Assembly (NCBI GenBank): GCA_051000755.1
Contig: JBPCNZ010000147.1
Location: forward strand, 1-60,200
From: JALZAH01 sp051000755
GTDB taxonomy: Bacteria > Actinomycetota > Acidimicrobiia > Acidimicrobiales > Palsa-688
Direction of reading: 5' to 3'
Length of the DNA stretch: 60,200 bases
Shown one piece after another: positions 26,729 to 35,046 of this stretch (position 1 is the stretch's first letter; every line of letters starts with the position of its first letter). The notes beneath the pieces are model-generated. The model did no database searches. It was not told the origin of the DNA and saw only the letters and a program-made list of their open reading frames with translations. Made by a program: the position numbers and the translations under genes.

Positions 26729-28153
26729 CTAGGGGGCGCCGGGCGCCTTTGCCGGGGAGGGGGCCGGCGCCCCCGGCGCCGCACCGCCCGGCGCACCGCC
26801 GGCGGGAGACCCCGGCACGGTGGTCGGCGGCGTGGGGGCCACGGGCGGCTGGCCGAGGGCGTAGTCCAACATGGCCTTGTAGATGGTGAGCACGACCTGG
26901 CCGTAGTCGGGGGCCGTCGCATAGTGGCCCGTCAGGGACTGCCAGGACGGGCAGCAGCCTCCCCCGAACGTTCCCCCGGGGGCCACCGCGGGGATGACGG
27001 GGGGCTGGACGAGAGGCGTGCCGCGCGGGGTGGCGAAGACATGGAGGACCTGGATCTGGCCCCGGACCCCACCCTGGGGGGAGGGGAAGGCCAGACCAGC
27101 CCCGCACGAGTCACAGTGCCCGATGCCGGCATAGTTGTTGAGGGCGATGGCGTCGGGCGAGGCGAACCCGCCGGTCTCGACGATGGCCTGGGCGAACGCC
27201 ACATCTCCCCGCACGTTCTCGATTGTCCCCTCACTGACGTACCAGGCGGTCAGCTGAGGGACCGTGGCTGCGGTCTGGTTGCGGTAGTAGCTGGTGTTGA
27301 ACCACCCGGCCAGCTGGGCCGGCTCGAGGACCGGGGGCCCGATGATCGTCGGTGACCCGTCCGGTGCGGGGGCGCCCACGCCGGCCAGGGCGACCGTCTG
27401 GGCCTTCTGGGCGCTGACGAGCACCTGTTGGGAGGTGGCGACCGTCTTCTGATCGCCGCTCAGGGTGACCCGGTCGGCCAGCACGGTGTTCTGGGACTGC
27501 TGGTTGGCGACCGTCGCCGACGTCAGGGCGGCCTGGTCGCGGGTCATCAGGGCCGCCAGTTGGCGTTCGTGCTGCACCGTGTCCGCCTCGTGCCTGGTGT
27601 CGCTTCCGACCAGGGCGGTTACTTCCTTACGGCTGGTGTCGAGATACACGGCGGCGTCGGCGGAGGCCTGAGCCTCCGTGACGTCGGCGGTCACATCCGG
27701 CACCGGGGGCGGGGGCCCCATGTAGAGGGCCACCGCCACCTGGGCCAGCCGGCCCCGATCGCTGGCGAGCGTCTTCACCGCCGTGTTGTGGGTGACGACC
27801 GACGTGGCGTGCTCGGCGCTGGTTGTGCTCAGGGCGTCGGTGGCGGCGGCGGCCCGGGTGGCGGCGGTGGCCGCTCGAGCCGTGTCGTTGGCCAGCGTCG
27901 CCTGGGCGGTGTTGAGGGCTCCGGTGGCCCCGCTCAGATGTCCGGATGCCTGGTCCACACCCGTCTGGTAGTCCCGGGTCACGATCTGGACCTGCTCGGT
28001 GTGGATGGCGACGAGGTCCACCGTCGCCTGGGCCCGAACTGCCGCCGACGCCGTCTCGATCGGGACCGCCACCAGCGTGGGCACCGCCAAGGCGACGGCG
28101 AGGATCCCTCGTAGTCGGGATCGGCGCGCGAGCACCGGGACAGAATGGCTCAT
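26729..28153 (-). CDS. Secreted coiled-coil protein with glucosaminidase-like domain (paralogue A)
   Basis: The 474-residue product has a Sec signal peptide cleaved near ASA-A (about residue 36) and a long Ala/Thr/Gln-rich coiled-coil region (about 40-270). A glucosaminidase-like domain (about 285-430) follows with the probable catalytic Glu in AIVETGG and the fold motif NNYAGIGHCDSC, then a Pro-rich C-terminus. It probably cuts cell-wall glycan; the NlpC/RipA-like coiled coil suggests self-inhibition or septal placement, which is inferred. It lies between the MoxR and VWA genes on the opposite strand and is a paralogue of the protein at 36214-37908. Confidence 0.75.
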   Translation of the reverse strand: MSHSVPVLARRSRLRGILAVALAVPTLVAVPIETASAAVRAQATVDLVAIHTEQVQIVTRDYQTGVDQASGHLSGATGALNTAQATLANDTARAATAATRAAAATDALSTTSAEHATSVVTHNTAVKTLASDRGRLAQVAVALYMGPPPPVPDVTADVTEAQASADAAVYLDTSRKEVTALVGSDTRHEADTVQHERQLAALMTRDQAALTSATVANQQSQNTVLADRVTLSGDQKTVATSQQVLVSAQKAQTVALAGVGAPAPDGSPTIIGPPVLEPAQLAGWFNTSYYRNQTAATVPQLTAWYVSEGTIENVRGDVAFAQAIVETGGFASPDAIALNNYAGIGHCDSCGAGLAFPSPQGGVRGQIQVLHVFATPRGTPLVQPPVIPAVAPGGTFGGGCCPSWQSLTGHYATAPDYGQVVLTIYKAMLDYALGQPPVAPTPPTTVPGSPAGGAPGGAAPGAPAPSPAKAPGAP

Positions 28154-28202
28154 CGGAGAGGCTCCATGTGGTCATGGCTGGGCCGGTGGCCCCCCGGCCC
28201 CG

Positions 28203-28208
28203 TAGCAT
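28203..28208 (+). promoter_or_regulatory. Putative -10 element (TAGCAT) of the VWA gene
   Basis: TAGCAT ends 8 nt before ATG 28217, so the mRNA would be leaderless. This supports ATG 28217 over the upstream in-frame start at 28145. The VWA gene is thus transcribed independently of the MoxR gene. Confidence 0.5.
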
Positions 28209-28216
28209 TGCGGCCC

Positions 28217-29746
28217 ATGGCTGACGACACCGCCACCGAAACCCCGGGCGCCGGGCCCGGCCCCGGCGACGGGGCCCTCCCGGACGTGGCCGCTCTCGGC
28301 GACGGGTTGCTGGACTCCCTGGCCGGCTTCGTGGGTGAGCTGCGCACCGCCGGGATCCCGGTCAGCCTGACGGAGAACCTCGATGCCATGGAGGCCCTGC
28401 TCCACGTGCCCATGGAGGACCGGGAGGCGTTCAAGTACGCCCTGGCCGCCACCATGGTGAAAAACGAGGCGCACTGGAAGGCGTTCGAAACCATCTTCGA
28501 GGTCTTCTTCTCGTTCCGCGGCCCCGAGTACGGCCTCGGAGACGACGAGGCTGGCGGCGACGGGGAGGACGACAACGACAACCTGGTCGAAAACCTCATG
28601 GGCAACCGTCCAGGGGAGGGGGGCCACGGGGAAGGACTGACCGCCGAGCAGCTGGCCGCCATGCTCTACAAGGCGCTGATGGACGGCAACGACACCATGT
28701 TGCGGGCCATCGCCCGGGCCGCCGTCTCCCGCTATGCCGGCATGGAGCCGGGCCGGCCGGTAGGAGGGACTTACTACCTCTACCGGACCCTCCGCCAACT
28801 CGACCTCGACGGCGTGCTCGAACGCATGATGGGGGCCGACAACCAGGGTCACGAGGCGAAAGGCCCCTCCGAGCTGGAGGAGCGGCTCCAGCGCGAGGAG
28901 TACGAGTCCCGGCTGGCGAAGCTGCGCCGAGAGGTCGAAGCCGAGATCCGCCGGCGACTGGTCGCCGACCGCGGCGCCGAAGCGGTGGCCAAGTCGGTGC
29001 GCAAGCCTCTGCCCGAGGACATCGACTTCATGCATGCCAATCGGGAGGAGCTGGTTGCCCTCCGCCGGGCCATCGGCCCGCTCACCCGGCGGCTGGCTGT
29101 CCGCCTGGCCCGCAAGCGCCTGCACGGCCGCCGCGGCGCCCTCGACTTCCGCAGCACGGTCCGCCATTCCCTCTCCTACGGGGGTGTGCCCGCCGATCCC
29201 AAGTTCCGCGATCCGCGTCCGGCCAAGCCGGAGATCATGGTGGTGGCCGACATCTCCGGCTCGGTGGCCGCCTTCGCCCGCTTCACCCTTCAGCTGGTCT
29301 ACGCCATCAGCTCCCAGTTCTCCCGGGTCCGGTCGTTCGTGTTCATCGATGGCATCGACGAGGTCACGGACTACTTCAAGGCGACCGACGACATCGGGGA
29401 GGCCATTCACCGCATCAACACCGAAGCGGACGTGATCTGGGTCGACGGGCACTCCGACTACGGCCACGCCTTCGAATCCTTCTGGGACCGGTGGGGCACG
29501 GGGATCACGGCCAAGACCACGGTCTTGTTCCTCGGTGATGCCCGCAACAACTACCACGCCTCCCAGGCCTGGGTCCTGGCCGAGGTGGCCAAGAAGGCCA
29601 GGCACGTGTTCTGGCTCAATCCTGAGCCGCGCTCGTACTGGGACACCGGTGACTCCATCGCCAGCCAGTACGGCGTCCACTGCGAGGGTTCCTACGAGTG
29701 CCGCAACCTCAAGCAGCTCGAACGCTTCGTCGAGCAATTGGGCTGA
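28217..29746 (+). CDS. CoxE-like VWA-domain protein
   Basis: CoxE-type proteins partner MoxR ATPases in cofactor maturation. The 509-residue product has an N-terminal helical region, an acidic stretch (GDDEAGGDGEDDNDN), and a C-terminal VWA domain with the MIDAS motif DISGS at about 345-349, DGIDEVTDYF and VLFLGDARNN. Closest by layout is CoxE (PF05762). Its MoxR partner is 1.5 kb upstream behind an antisense gene. It is followed 1 bp later by a cupin gene. Client and metal are not evident. Confidence 0.85.
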   Translation: MADDTATETPGAGPGPGDGALPDVAALGDGLLDSLAGFVGELRTAGIPVSLTENLDAMEALLHVPMEDREAFKYALAATMVKNEAHWKAFETIFEVFFSFRGPEYGLGDDEAGGDGEDDNDNLVENLMGNRPGEGGHGEGLTAEQLAAMLYKALMDGNDTMLRAIARAAVSRYAGMEPGRPVGGTYYLYRTLRQLDLDGVLERMMGADNQGHEAKGPSELEERLQREEYESRLAKLRREVEAEIRRRLVADRGAEAVAKSVRKPLPEDIDFMHANREELVALRRAIGPLTRRLAVRLARKRLHGRRGALDFRSTVRHSLSYGGVPADPKFRDPRPAKPEIMVVADISGSVAAFARFTLQLVYAISSQFSRVRSFVFIDGIDEVTDYFKATDDIGEAIHRINTEADVIWVDGHSDYGHAFESFWDRWGTGITAKTTVLFLGDARNNYHASQAWVLAEVAKKARHVFWLNPEPRSYWDTGDSIASQYGVHCEGSYECRNLKQLERFVEQLG

Positions 29747-29747
29747 C

Positions 29748-30209
29748 GTGTCTCCCGCCGAGCGACCTGACGAACACGACGAGGACGCCTGGCACCGGCC
29801 TCTCCGCCACACCCCGAGCGGCACCGCCAGCTCGGCGACGGCGCAGAGTCCGGGGATGCACCGCCGGGAGGGGATCTCCGGCCTCATGAGCGGCTCGGAG
29901 AAGATCTGGATGGGAGAGAACCGGGTCGACGCCGGCGTGCGCACCTCCGACCACCACCACGGCGAGTCGGAGACAGGCATCTACGTGGTGTCGGGCCACC
30001 CCCGCTTCGTCTTCCTCGTCGACGGGATGGAGACGGCCATCGACGCCGGACCCGGCGATTATGTCTACGTCCCGCCGTGGACGCCCCACCGCGAGGAGAA
30101 CCCGTCGGCCACCGAGGCGGCGACGGTGGTGTTGGCGCGCAGCACCCAGGAGGCCATCGTGGTCAACGTGGCCGATCTCACCGGCCGCCCCGACCCTGAC
30201 CGGCCATGA
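29748..30209 (+). CDS. Cupin-domain protein
   Basis: The 153-residue product contains one cupin barrel (about 60-140): HHHGESETGIYVVSG supplies the usual metal-binding His and Glu positions, and DYVYVPPWTPHREEN supplies the second motif with its His. Single-domain cupins range from dioxygenases to isomerases and sensors, so the reaction cannot be named. The GTG start at 29748 lies 1 bp after the VWA stop. The stop overlaps the SDR start (ATGA), so VWA, cupin and SDR form one unit. Confidence 0.85.
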   Translation: MSPAERPDEHDEDAWHRPLRHTPSGTASSATAQSPGMHRREGISGLMSGSEKIWMGENRVDAGVRTSDHHHGESETGIYVVSGHPRFVFLVDGMETAIDAGPGDYVYVPPWTPHREENPSATEAATVVLARSTQEAIVVNVADLTGRPDPDRP

Positions 30210-30973
30210 GCCAGCTGGTGGACCTGTCGGGCCGGGTGGCTGTGGTGACCGGGGGCGCCGGCGGGATCGGCTCGGCCATCGCCACCTGCCTGGCGGGGGT
30301 CGGGGCCCAGGTCGCCGTCTGGGATCGGCTCGGCGAGGACGCCGACCGGGTCGCGGCCCAGCTGGCGGCCGAACCGGGCGGGGCGGGCCTGGGGTGCTCG
30401 GTCGATGTCACCGATCGCGCCAGCGTGCAAGCGGCCCTGGCCCGGACCGAGGCCGAGCTCGGGCCGGTCGATGTGCTCGTCAACAACGCCGGCATCGACC
30501 GCATCGGCCCCTTCCTCGACACGGCCGAGGAGGACTGGGACCCGATCATCGCCGTGAACTTCGCCGGCCCGGTGCGTTGCTGCCACCTGGTGGCGCCGGC
30601 CATGAAGGCACGGCGCCGAGGTTCCATTGTCAACATCGCCTCCGACGCCGGCCGGGTCGGGTCGTCGGGGGAGACCGTGTACTCGGGGACCAAGGGCGCC
30701 ATCATCGCCTTCACCAAGTCCCTGGCCCGGGAGCTGGCGTCCGCCGGCGTCCGGGTCAACTGCGTCTGCCCCGGGCCCACCGAGACGGCCCTGCTCGGCC
30801 AGGTGGCCACCTACAGCCAGAAGCTCTACGACTCGCTGGCCCGGGCCATTCCCCTCCGGCGCCTGGGCCAGCCCGACGACGTGGCCCCGATGGTTGCGTT
30901 CCTGGCGTCCGAGGCGGCCGGGTTCGTCACCGGCCAGACGGTCTCGGTCAGCGGGGGTCTGACCATGGCATGA
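30206..30973 (+). CDS. Short-chain dehydrogenase/reductase
   Basis: The 255-residue product is a classical SDR: the cofactor loop TGGAGGIG, the NNAGID motif, the catalytic Ser region IVNIASDAGR, the YSGTK active-site Tyr-x3-Lys, and the C-terminal GQTVSVSGGLTMA. It probably uses NAD(P) to oxidise an alcohol or reduce a carbonyl, often a 3-hydroxyacyl-CoA when next to thiolase genes. The neighbouring DUF35 fusion and thiolase favour an acyl-CoA substrate, but this is inference. It overlaps the cupin gene by 4 bp. Confidence 0.92.
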   Translation: MSQLVDLSGRVAVVTGGAGGIGSAIATCLAGVGAQVAVWDRLGEDADRVAAQLAAEPGGAGLGCSVDVTDRASVQAALARTEAELGPVDVLVNNAGIDRIGPFLDTAEEDWDPIIAVNFAGPVRCCHLVAPAMKARRRGSIVNIASDAGRVGSSGETVYSGTKGAIIAFTKSLARELASAGVRVNCVCPGPTETALLGQVATYSQKLYDSLARAIPLRRLGQPDDVAPMVAFLASEAAGFVTGQTVSVSGGLTMA

Positions 30974-30985
30974 CGACCGGCCCGG

Positions 30986-30991
30986 TAGCAT
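30986..30991 (+). promoter_or_regulatory. Putative -10 element (TAGCAT) upstream of the DUF35 fusion gene
   Basis: TAGCAT lies in the 68-bp gap after the SDR gene and would give a leader of about 43 nt. That leader contains a purine-rich AGGGGGAG ribosome-binding site just before the TTG start at 31042. Confidence 0.4.
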
Positions 30992-31041
30992 CGGCCCGGT
31001 AAAGCAGCTACAGAGCAGGGTCCACGGAGCAGGGGGAGATC

Positions 31042-32529
31042 TTGGCCGCAGCACCGGGGAGGGGTGGGGGCGCCGCCATCGTCGCCTACGGGACGTACCT
31101 GCCGGCGTGGAAGCTGGAGCGCGCCGCCATCACGGCCGCGCTCGGCCAGGGCGGCGGCCGGGGCAGCCGGGCGGTGGCATCGTTCGACGAGGACTCGACG
31201 TCGATGGGCGTGGAAGCGGCCCGGACCCTGTTGGCCAACGCTCCGGGGGACTTCGCCCCTGAGACGGTGCTGTTCTCCACCACTGCGCCTGCCTACGCCG
31301 ACAAGACCAACGCCGCCACCGTCCATGCCGCCCTGGGCCTGCCCGGATCGGTGGCCGCCTACGACGCTGTTGGCTCGGTCCGCTCCGGCGTCGGCGCCCT
31401 GCGCCTGGCCGGGCGCAGCTCCGGGCCGACCCTGGTCGTGGCCAGCGACGTTCGCACCGGCCTACCCGGGGGAGGCGACGAGGCCGGCGGCGGTGACGGG
31501 GCCGTGGCGTTCGCGCTCTCCGATTCGGGCGACGCCCTCGTCGAGGTGCTGGCCGAAGCCAGCTCGACGGGGGAGTTCCTCGATCGTTGGCGGACACCGG
31601 GGGAGATCAACAGCCGGCTGTGGGAGGAGCGCTTCGGCGAGGCCGTCTACGTGCCGCTGGCCCAGGCCGCGATCACCGAGGCCCTCAAAGCGGCCGAGCT
31701 CACCGCGGAGGGGGTCGACCACCTGATCGTCACCGGCACCCATGGCCGTGCCGTCAAGGCTGTCCGGGGCTGGGTGGGGGCCCGCAAGGATGCCATCGCC
31801 GCCGACCTGACGACGACCATCGGTCACGCCGGTGCCGCTCATGCGGGCCTGGCGCTCGCCGACGTCCTCGACCGAGCCGGCCCCGGGGAGGTCATTGTCC
31901 AAGTAACCCTTGCCGACGGGGCCGACGTCGCCGTGCTGCGGACCACCGCCGCCATCGACGCCTATCGGGCCCGGGCCTCGACGACCCTGGCCGCCCAGAA
32001 CGCGGCGGCCACCCGAGCGGTGCCGTACGCCTCGTTCCTGACTTGGCGGGGGCTCCTGCACCGCGAACCGCCCCGCCGGCCCGACCCAGACGCCCCGGCC
32101 GGACCGCCCTCGCTGCGCAACCAGGCCTGGAAGTTCGCCTTCATGGCCTCGCGCTGCGAGGCCTGCGGCACCCGGCACCTGCCCCCGCAGCGGGTCTGCC
32201 TCACCTGCCACGCCGCAGACCAGATGGCGCCCGAGAGCCTCGCCGGCGTCGAGGCCACCATCGCCACCTACACCGTCGACCGGTTGGCGTTCTCCCTGGC
32301 CCCACCGGTGGTCGCGGCCGTGTTGGACTTCGACGGGGGCGGCCGCTTCCAGTCGGAACTGGCCGACGTCGACCCCTCCGAGGTGGCCATCGGTGGCCGG
32401 GTGCAGATGACGTTCCGGCGGATGTACACCGCGGCCAACGGTGTCCACGATTACTTCTGGAAAGCACGACTCGTCCCGACAGACACAGCCCTCGTCCCGA
32501 CAGACACAGCCCCACAGAAAGGCGCATGA
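31042..32529 (+). CDS. HMG-CoA-synthase-like protein fused to a DUF35 zinc-ribbon/OB domain, catalytic Cys missing
   Basis: The 495-residue product has a thiolase-fold half like HMG-CoA synthase/KAS III (about 10-330), then a DUF35 rubredoxin-like zinc ribbon (Cys372, Cys375, Cys386, Cys389) and OB fold. There is no cysteine at all before Cys372; the nucleophile position lies in GSVRSG, where Arg114 seems to take the Cys place. The active-site-type His is kept (GHAGAAHAG, His262). In archaea, HMG-CoA synthase, thiolase and a separate DUF35 protein form one channeling complex; the thiolase gene overlaps this one by 4 bp. The tail carries two copies of a 7-residue repeat. The start codon is TTG after AGGGGGAG. 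Confidence 0.8.
   Translation: MAAAPGRGGGAAIVAYGTYLPAWKLERAAITAALGQGGGRGSRAVASFDEDSTSMGVEAARTLLANAPGDFAPETVLFSTTAPAYADKTNAATVHAALGLPGSVAAYDAVGSVRSGVGALRLAGRSSGPTLVVASDVRTGLPGGGDEAGGGDGAVAFALSDSGDALVEVLAEASSTGEFLDRWRTPGEINSRLWEERFGEAVYVPLAQAAITEALKAAELTAEGVDHLIVTGTHGRAVKAVRGWVGARKDAIAADLTTTIGHAGAAHAGLALADVLDRAGPGEVIVQVTLADGADVAVLRTTAAIDAYRARASTTLAAQNAAATRAVPYASFLTWRGLLHREPPRRPDPDAPAGPPSLRNQAWKFAFMASRCEACGTRHLPPQRVCLTCHAADQMAPESLAGVEATIATYTVDRLAFSLAPPVVAAVLDFDGGGRFQSELADVDPSEVAIGGRVQMTFRRMYTAANGVHDYFWKARLVPTDTALVPTDTAPQKGA
32470..32511 (+). repeat. Exact 21-nt tandem duplication at the end of the DUF35 fusion gene
   Basis: Two identical 21-nt units (32470-32490 and 32491-32511) encode VPTDTAL and VPTDTAP in the C-terminal tail. 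The lack of any difference between the copies suggests a recent duplication. The frame is kept. Confidence 0.9.
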
Positions 32530-33722
32530 CCATGGCCTCCAACGGCATCCGCGACCAGATCTGCATCATCGGCATGGGCTGCACCCCATTCGGGGAGCAC
32601 TGGGACAAGAGCGTCGACGACATGCTCATCGACGCGTCCACCGAAGCTCTGGTATCCGCGGGGATGAAGATCGACGACGTCGACGCCTTCTGGCTCGGCA
32701 CCATGGCGTCGGGCATCAGCGGGCTCACCCTGTCCGGGCCGCTCAAGCTCGACTACAAGCCGGTCACCCGGCTCGAGAACATGTGCGCCACCGGATCGGA
32801 GGCGTTCCGCAACGCCTGCTACGCGGTGGCGTCAGGTGCCTACGACACGGCCATGGCCATCGGTGTGGAGAAGCTCAAGGACTCCGGTTACTCCGGGCTC
32901 GCCGTCGACAGCCCGGCCAACGACGGCACCCTGCCGGGCACCACCGCCCCGGCCAGCTTCTCGCTGCTGGCCCCCGCCTACGCCCACAAGTACGGCGTCG
33001 ACGAGGCAGAGATGAAAGACGTCCTGACCCGCATCGCGTGGAAGAACCACAAGAACGGGGCGCTCAACCCTCGGGCCCAGTTCCGCAAGGAGGTCGGCAA
33101 GGACACCATCGCCAACGCCCCCCTGATCGCCGGGAACCTGGGCATCTTCGACTGCTCCGGGGTCTCCGACGGATCCGCAGCCGCCATCATCTGCCGGGCT
33201 TCCGACGCCCACCGCTACACCGACAACCCGCTCTACGTGAAGGCGCTGGCCTTCACCGCCGGACCCGGCACGGGGCCCATCGACCCGTCCTACGACTACA
33301 CCACCTTCCATGAGGTGACCCACTGCGCGGCCGACGCCTACTGCCAGGCCGGCATCGACGACCCCCGGGCCGCCCTGGCCATGGCCGAGGTCCACGACTG
33401 CTTCACGCCCACCGAATTGGTCCTGATGGAGGATCTCGGTTTCGCGGAGCGGGGCATGGGCTGGAAGGAGGTCTTGGCCGGCACCTTCGACCTCGACGGC
33501 GATCTGGCCGTCAACCCCGACGGCGGCCTCAAGAGCTTCGGGCACCCCATCGGGGCCAGCGGGCTGCGGATGCTCTTCGAGTGCTGGCTGCAGCTGCGGG
33601 GCGAGGCCGGCGAACGGCAGATCGCCAACGGCAAGAAGCTGGGTCTCACCCACAACCTCGGGGGCGGGCCGGGACGGGCCGTCAGCTTCGTCAGCGTCGT
33701 CGGGAGTGAGCCTTCGGCCTGA
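32526..33722 (+). CDS. Thiolase of the SCP2-like acetyl-CoA acetyltransferase class
   Basis: The 398-residue product has the nucleophile Cys87 in MCATGSEA, EVHDCFTPTEL, and the active-site His340 in GHPIGASGLRM. The second cysteine of biosynthetic thiolases is replaced by the HNLGGGPG segment, as in SCP2-type thiolases. It would condense or cleave acyl-CoA, handing substrate to the DUF35 fusion encoded just upstream (4-bp ATGA overlap). The pair resembles the archaeal thiolase/DUF35/HMG-CoA-synthase set, or steroid side-chain thiolase/DUF35 aldolases; the sequence does not decide between them. Confidence 0.9.
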   Translation: MTMASNGIRDQICIIGMGCTPFGEHWDKSVDDMLIDASTEALVSAGMKIDDVDAFWLGTMASGISGLTLSGPLKLDYKPVTRLENMCATGSEAFRNACYAVASGAYDTAMAIGVEKLKDSGYSGLAVDSPANDGTLPGTTAPASFSLLAPAYAHKYGVDEAEMKDVLTRIAWKNHKNGALNPRAQFRKEVGKDTIANAPLIAGNLGIFDCSGVSDGSAAAIICRASDAHRYTDNPLYVKALAFTAGPGTGPIDPSYDYTTFHEVTHCAADAYCQAGIDDPRAALAMAEVHDCFTPTELVLMEDLGFAERGMGWKEVLAGTFDLDGDLAVNPDGGLKSFGHPIGASGLRMLFECWLQLRGEAGERQIANGKKLGLTHNLGGGPGRAVSFVSVVGSEPSA

Positions 33723-33813
33723 AGGGCCTCTGCGGACGCCTGGGAGACGCCTGGCGCTAGCCTGTGCGGAGCAGCTCGGGCCACTCGGCCGGGTGCGAGG
33801 AGGCAGACCTTCG

Positions 33814-35046
33814 ATGGCCATCCTAGGGCGTGAGTTCATTGCGGTCCCCGACGATCGCAAACGGCAGATCGTGTACAAGTGGCCCGATCACAACATCCGC
33901 AAGATGACCAAAGCGATCGTCGACGCCGACGAGATGGCCCTGTTCGTCAACACCGGTCAGGTGGTCGCCACCATGGGACCCGGCCGTCACCAGATCGACG
34001 CCCAGGAGATCCCCGGTCTCGGCGCCATCATCGATTGGGCGACCGGCGGCAATGCCTACCGGGCCGAGCTGTTCTTCGTCGGTACACGCGAATACCCGGG
34101 TTTCACCTTCGGTGGGCGCATCGACGACGTCCAGGATCCGCAGACAGGGATGATCGTCACCCTGCGCGTCTTCGGTGACTACTCCTTGAAGGTCCAGGAT
34201 CCCTCGGCCCTGATCACCAACCTGGTCGGGACGGTCGACGTGACCGACAACAACCAGATCTCCGGTTGGGTCAGCGACCAGCTCCTCAAGGTGATGCGCA
34301 CCCACGTGACCACCCAGATCGTTCGCAACAGCTGGCCCATCCTCGGCCTGTCCGCCTACACCCCCGACATCGAGAAGGAGGTGATCCTGGCCGGAAACGA
34401 GCAGCTGGCCACCTACGGCGTGTCGCTCATCCGCATGGGCAACTTCGATGTCAACCTGTCGGACACCGACGAGGCCACCTTGAAGAACCTGGCCAAGGAC
34501 ACCGCCTACTCCCGCCTGGCCGGCAGCTTCAACCAGTACGCCGCCGGGGAGATGGCCCTTGGAGCCGGTGAGGGCATGTCCAAGGGTGGCGGGGCCACCG
34601 GTGGGGCGTTCCTGGCCGCCGGGCTGGGCATGGGGGGCCAGGCCGCCGCTCCCGCTCAACCCGGGCCCCCGCCCCCGCCGGCTCCCGGCTTCGCGGGCGG
34701 CGGCGCCGGGTACGCCGGGCCCGGTGGTCAGGGTGGCGGCAGCGGTCAGGGTGGCGCCACCGCCGCCACCGGAACCGTGGAGTGCTCGAGCTGCCACACC
34801 ACCAATCCGGCGAGCAACAAGTTCTGCTCGTCGTGCGGAACCGCCCTGGCTCCGCCGACCGGCACCTGCGCCCACTGCCAGACGGCCAACCCGGCGGGAG
34901 CGAAGTTCTGCGTCAACTGCGGTCAGGGCCTGGCCCCGGCTCCGGTGCTGTGCCCGTCGTGTGGAACCGAGCAACCGGCCGGGGCCCGCTTCTGTGCGTC
35001 CTGCGGCACGGCGATCGCCCCCGCCGCCGCGCCTGAAGCCTCATGA
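33814..35046 (+). CDS. SPFH-domain protein with three C-terminal zinc ribbons
   Basis: The 410-residue product has an SPFH/band-7-like domain of the YdjI (virion-core-protein-like) type at about 20-240 and a helical segment (EATLKNLAKDTAYSRLAG). A Gly/Pro/Ala-rich linker (about 250-320) follows, then three consecutive zinc ribbons (CSSC/CSSC, CAHC/CVNC, CPSC/CASC) from residue 324 to the end. SPFH proteins build membrane microdomain scaffolds; no transmembrane helix is seen. ATG 33814 follows GAGGAGG. The stop overlaps a TIM44-like gene, suggesting a coupled pair. A PspA homologue, the partner of YdjI in Bacillus, lies 10 kb away. Confidence 0.85.
   Translation: MAILGREFIAVPDDRKRQIVYKWPDHNIRKMTKAIVDADEMALFVNTGQVVATMGPGRHQIDAQEIPGLGAIIDWATGGNAYRAELFFVGTREYPGFTFGGRIDDVQDPQTGMIVTLRVFGDYSLKVQDPSALITNLVGTVDVTDNNQISGWVSDQLLKVMRTHVTTQIVRNSWPILGLSAYTPDIEKEVILAGNEQLATYGVSLIRMGNFDVNLSDTDEATLKNLAKDTAYSRLAGSFNQYAAGEMALGAGEGMSKGGGATGGAFLAAGLGMGGQAAAPAQPGPPPPPAPGFAGGGAGYAGPGGQGGGSGQGGATAATGTVECSSCHTTNPASNKFCSSCGTALAPPTGTCAHCQTANPAGAKFCVNCGQGLAPAPVLCPSCGTEQPAGARFCASCGTAIAPAAAPEAS

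Noticed and set aside
31042..33722. Bacterial mevalonate pathway.
   Set aside because: The HMG-CoA-synthase-like half lacks its catalytic cysteine and no HMG-CoA reductase or mevalonate kinase genes are present.
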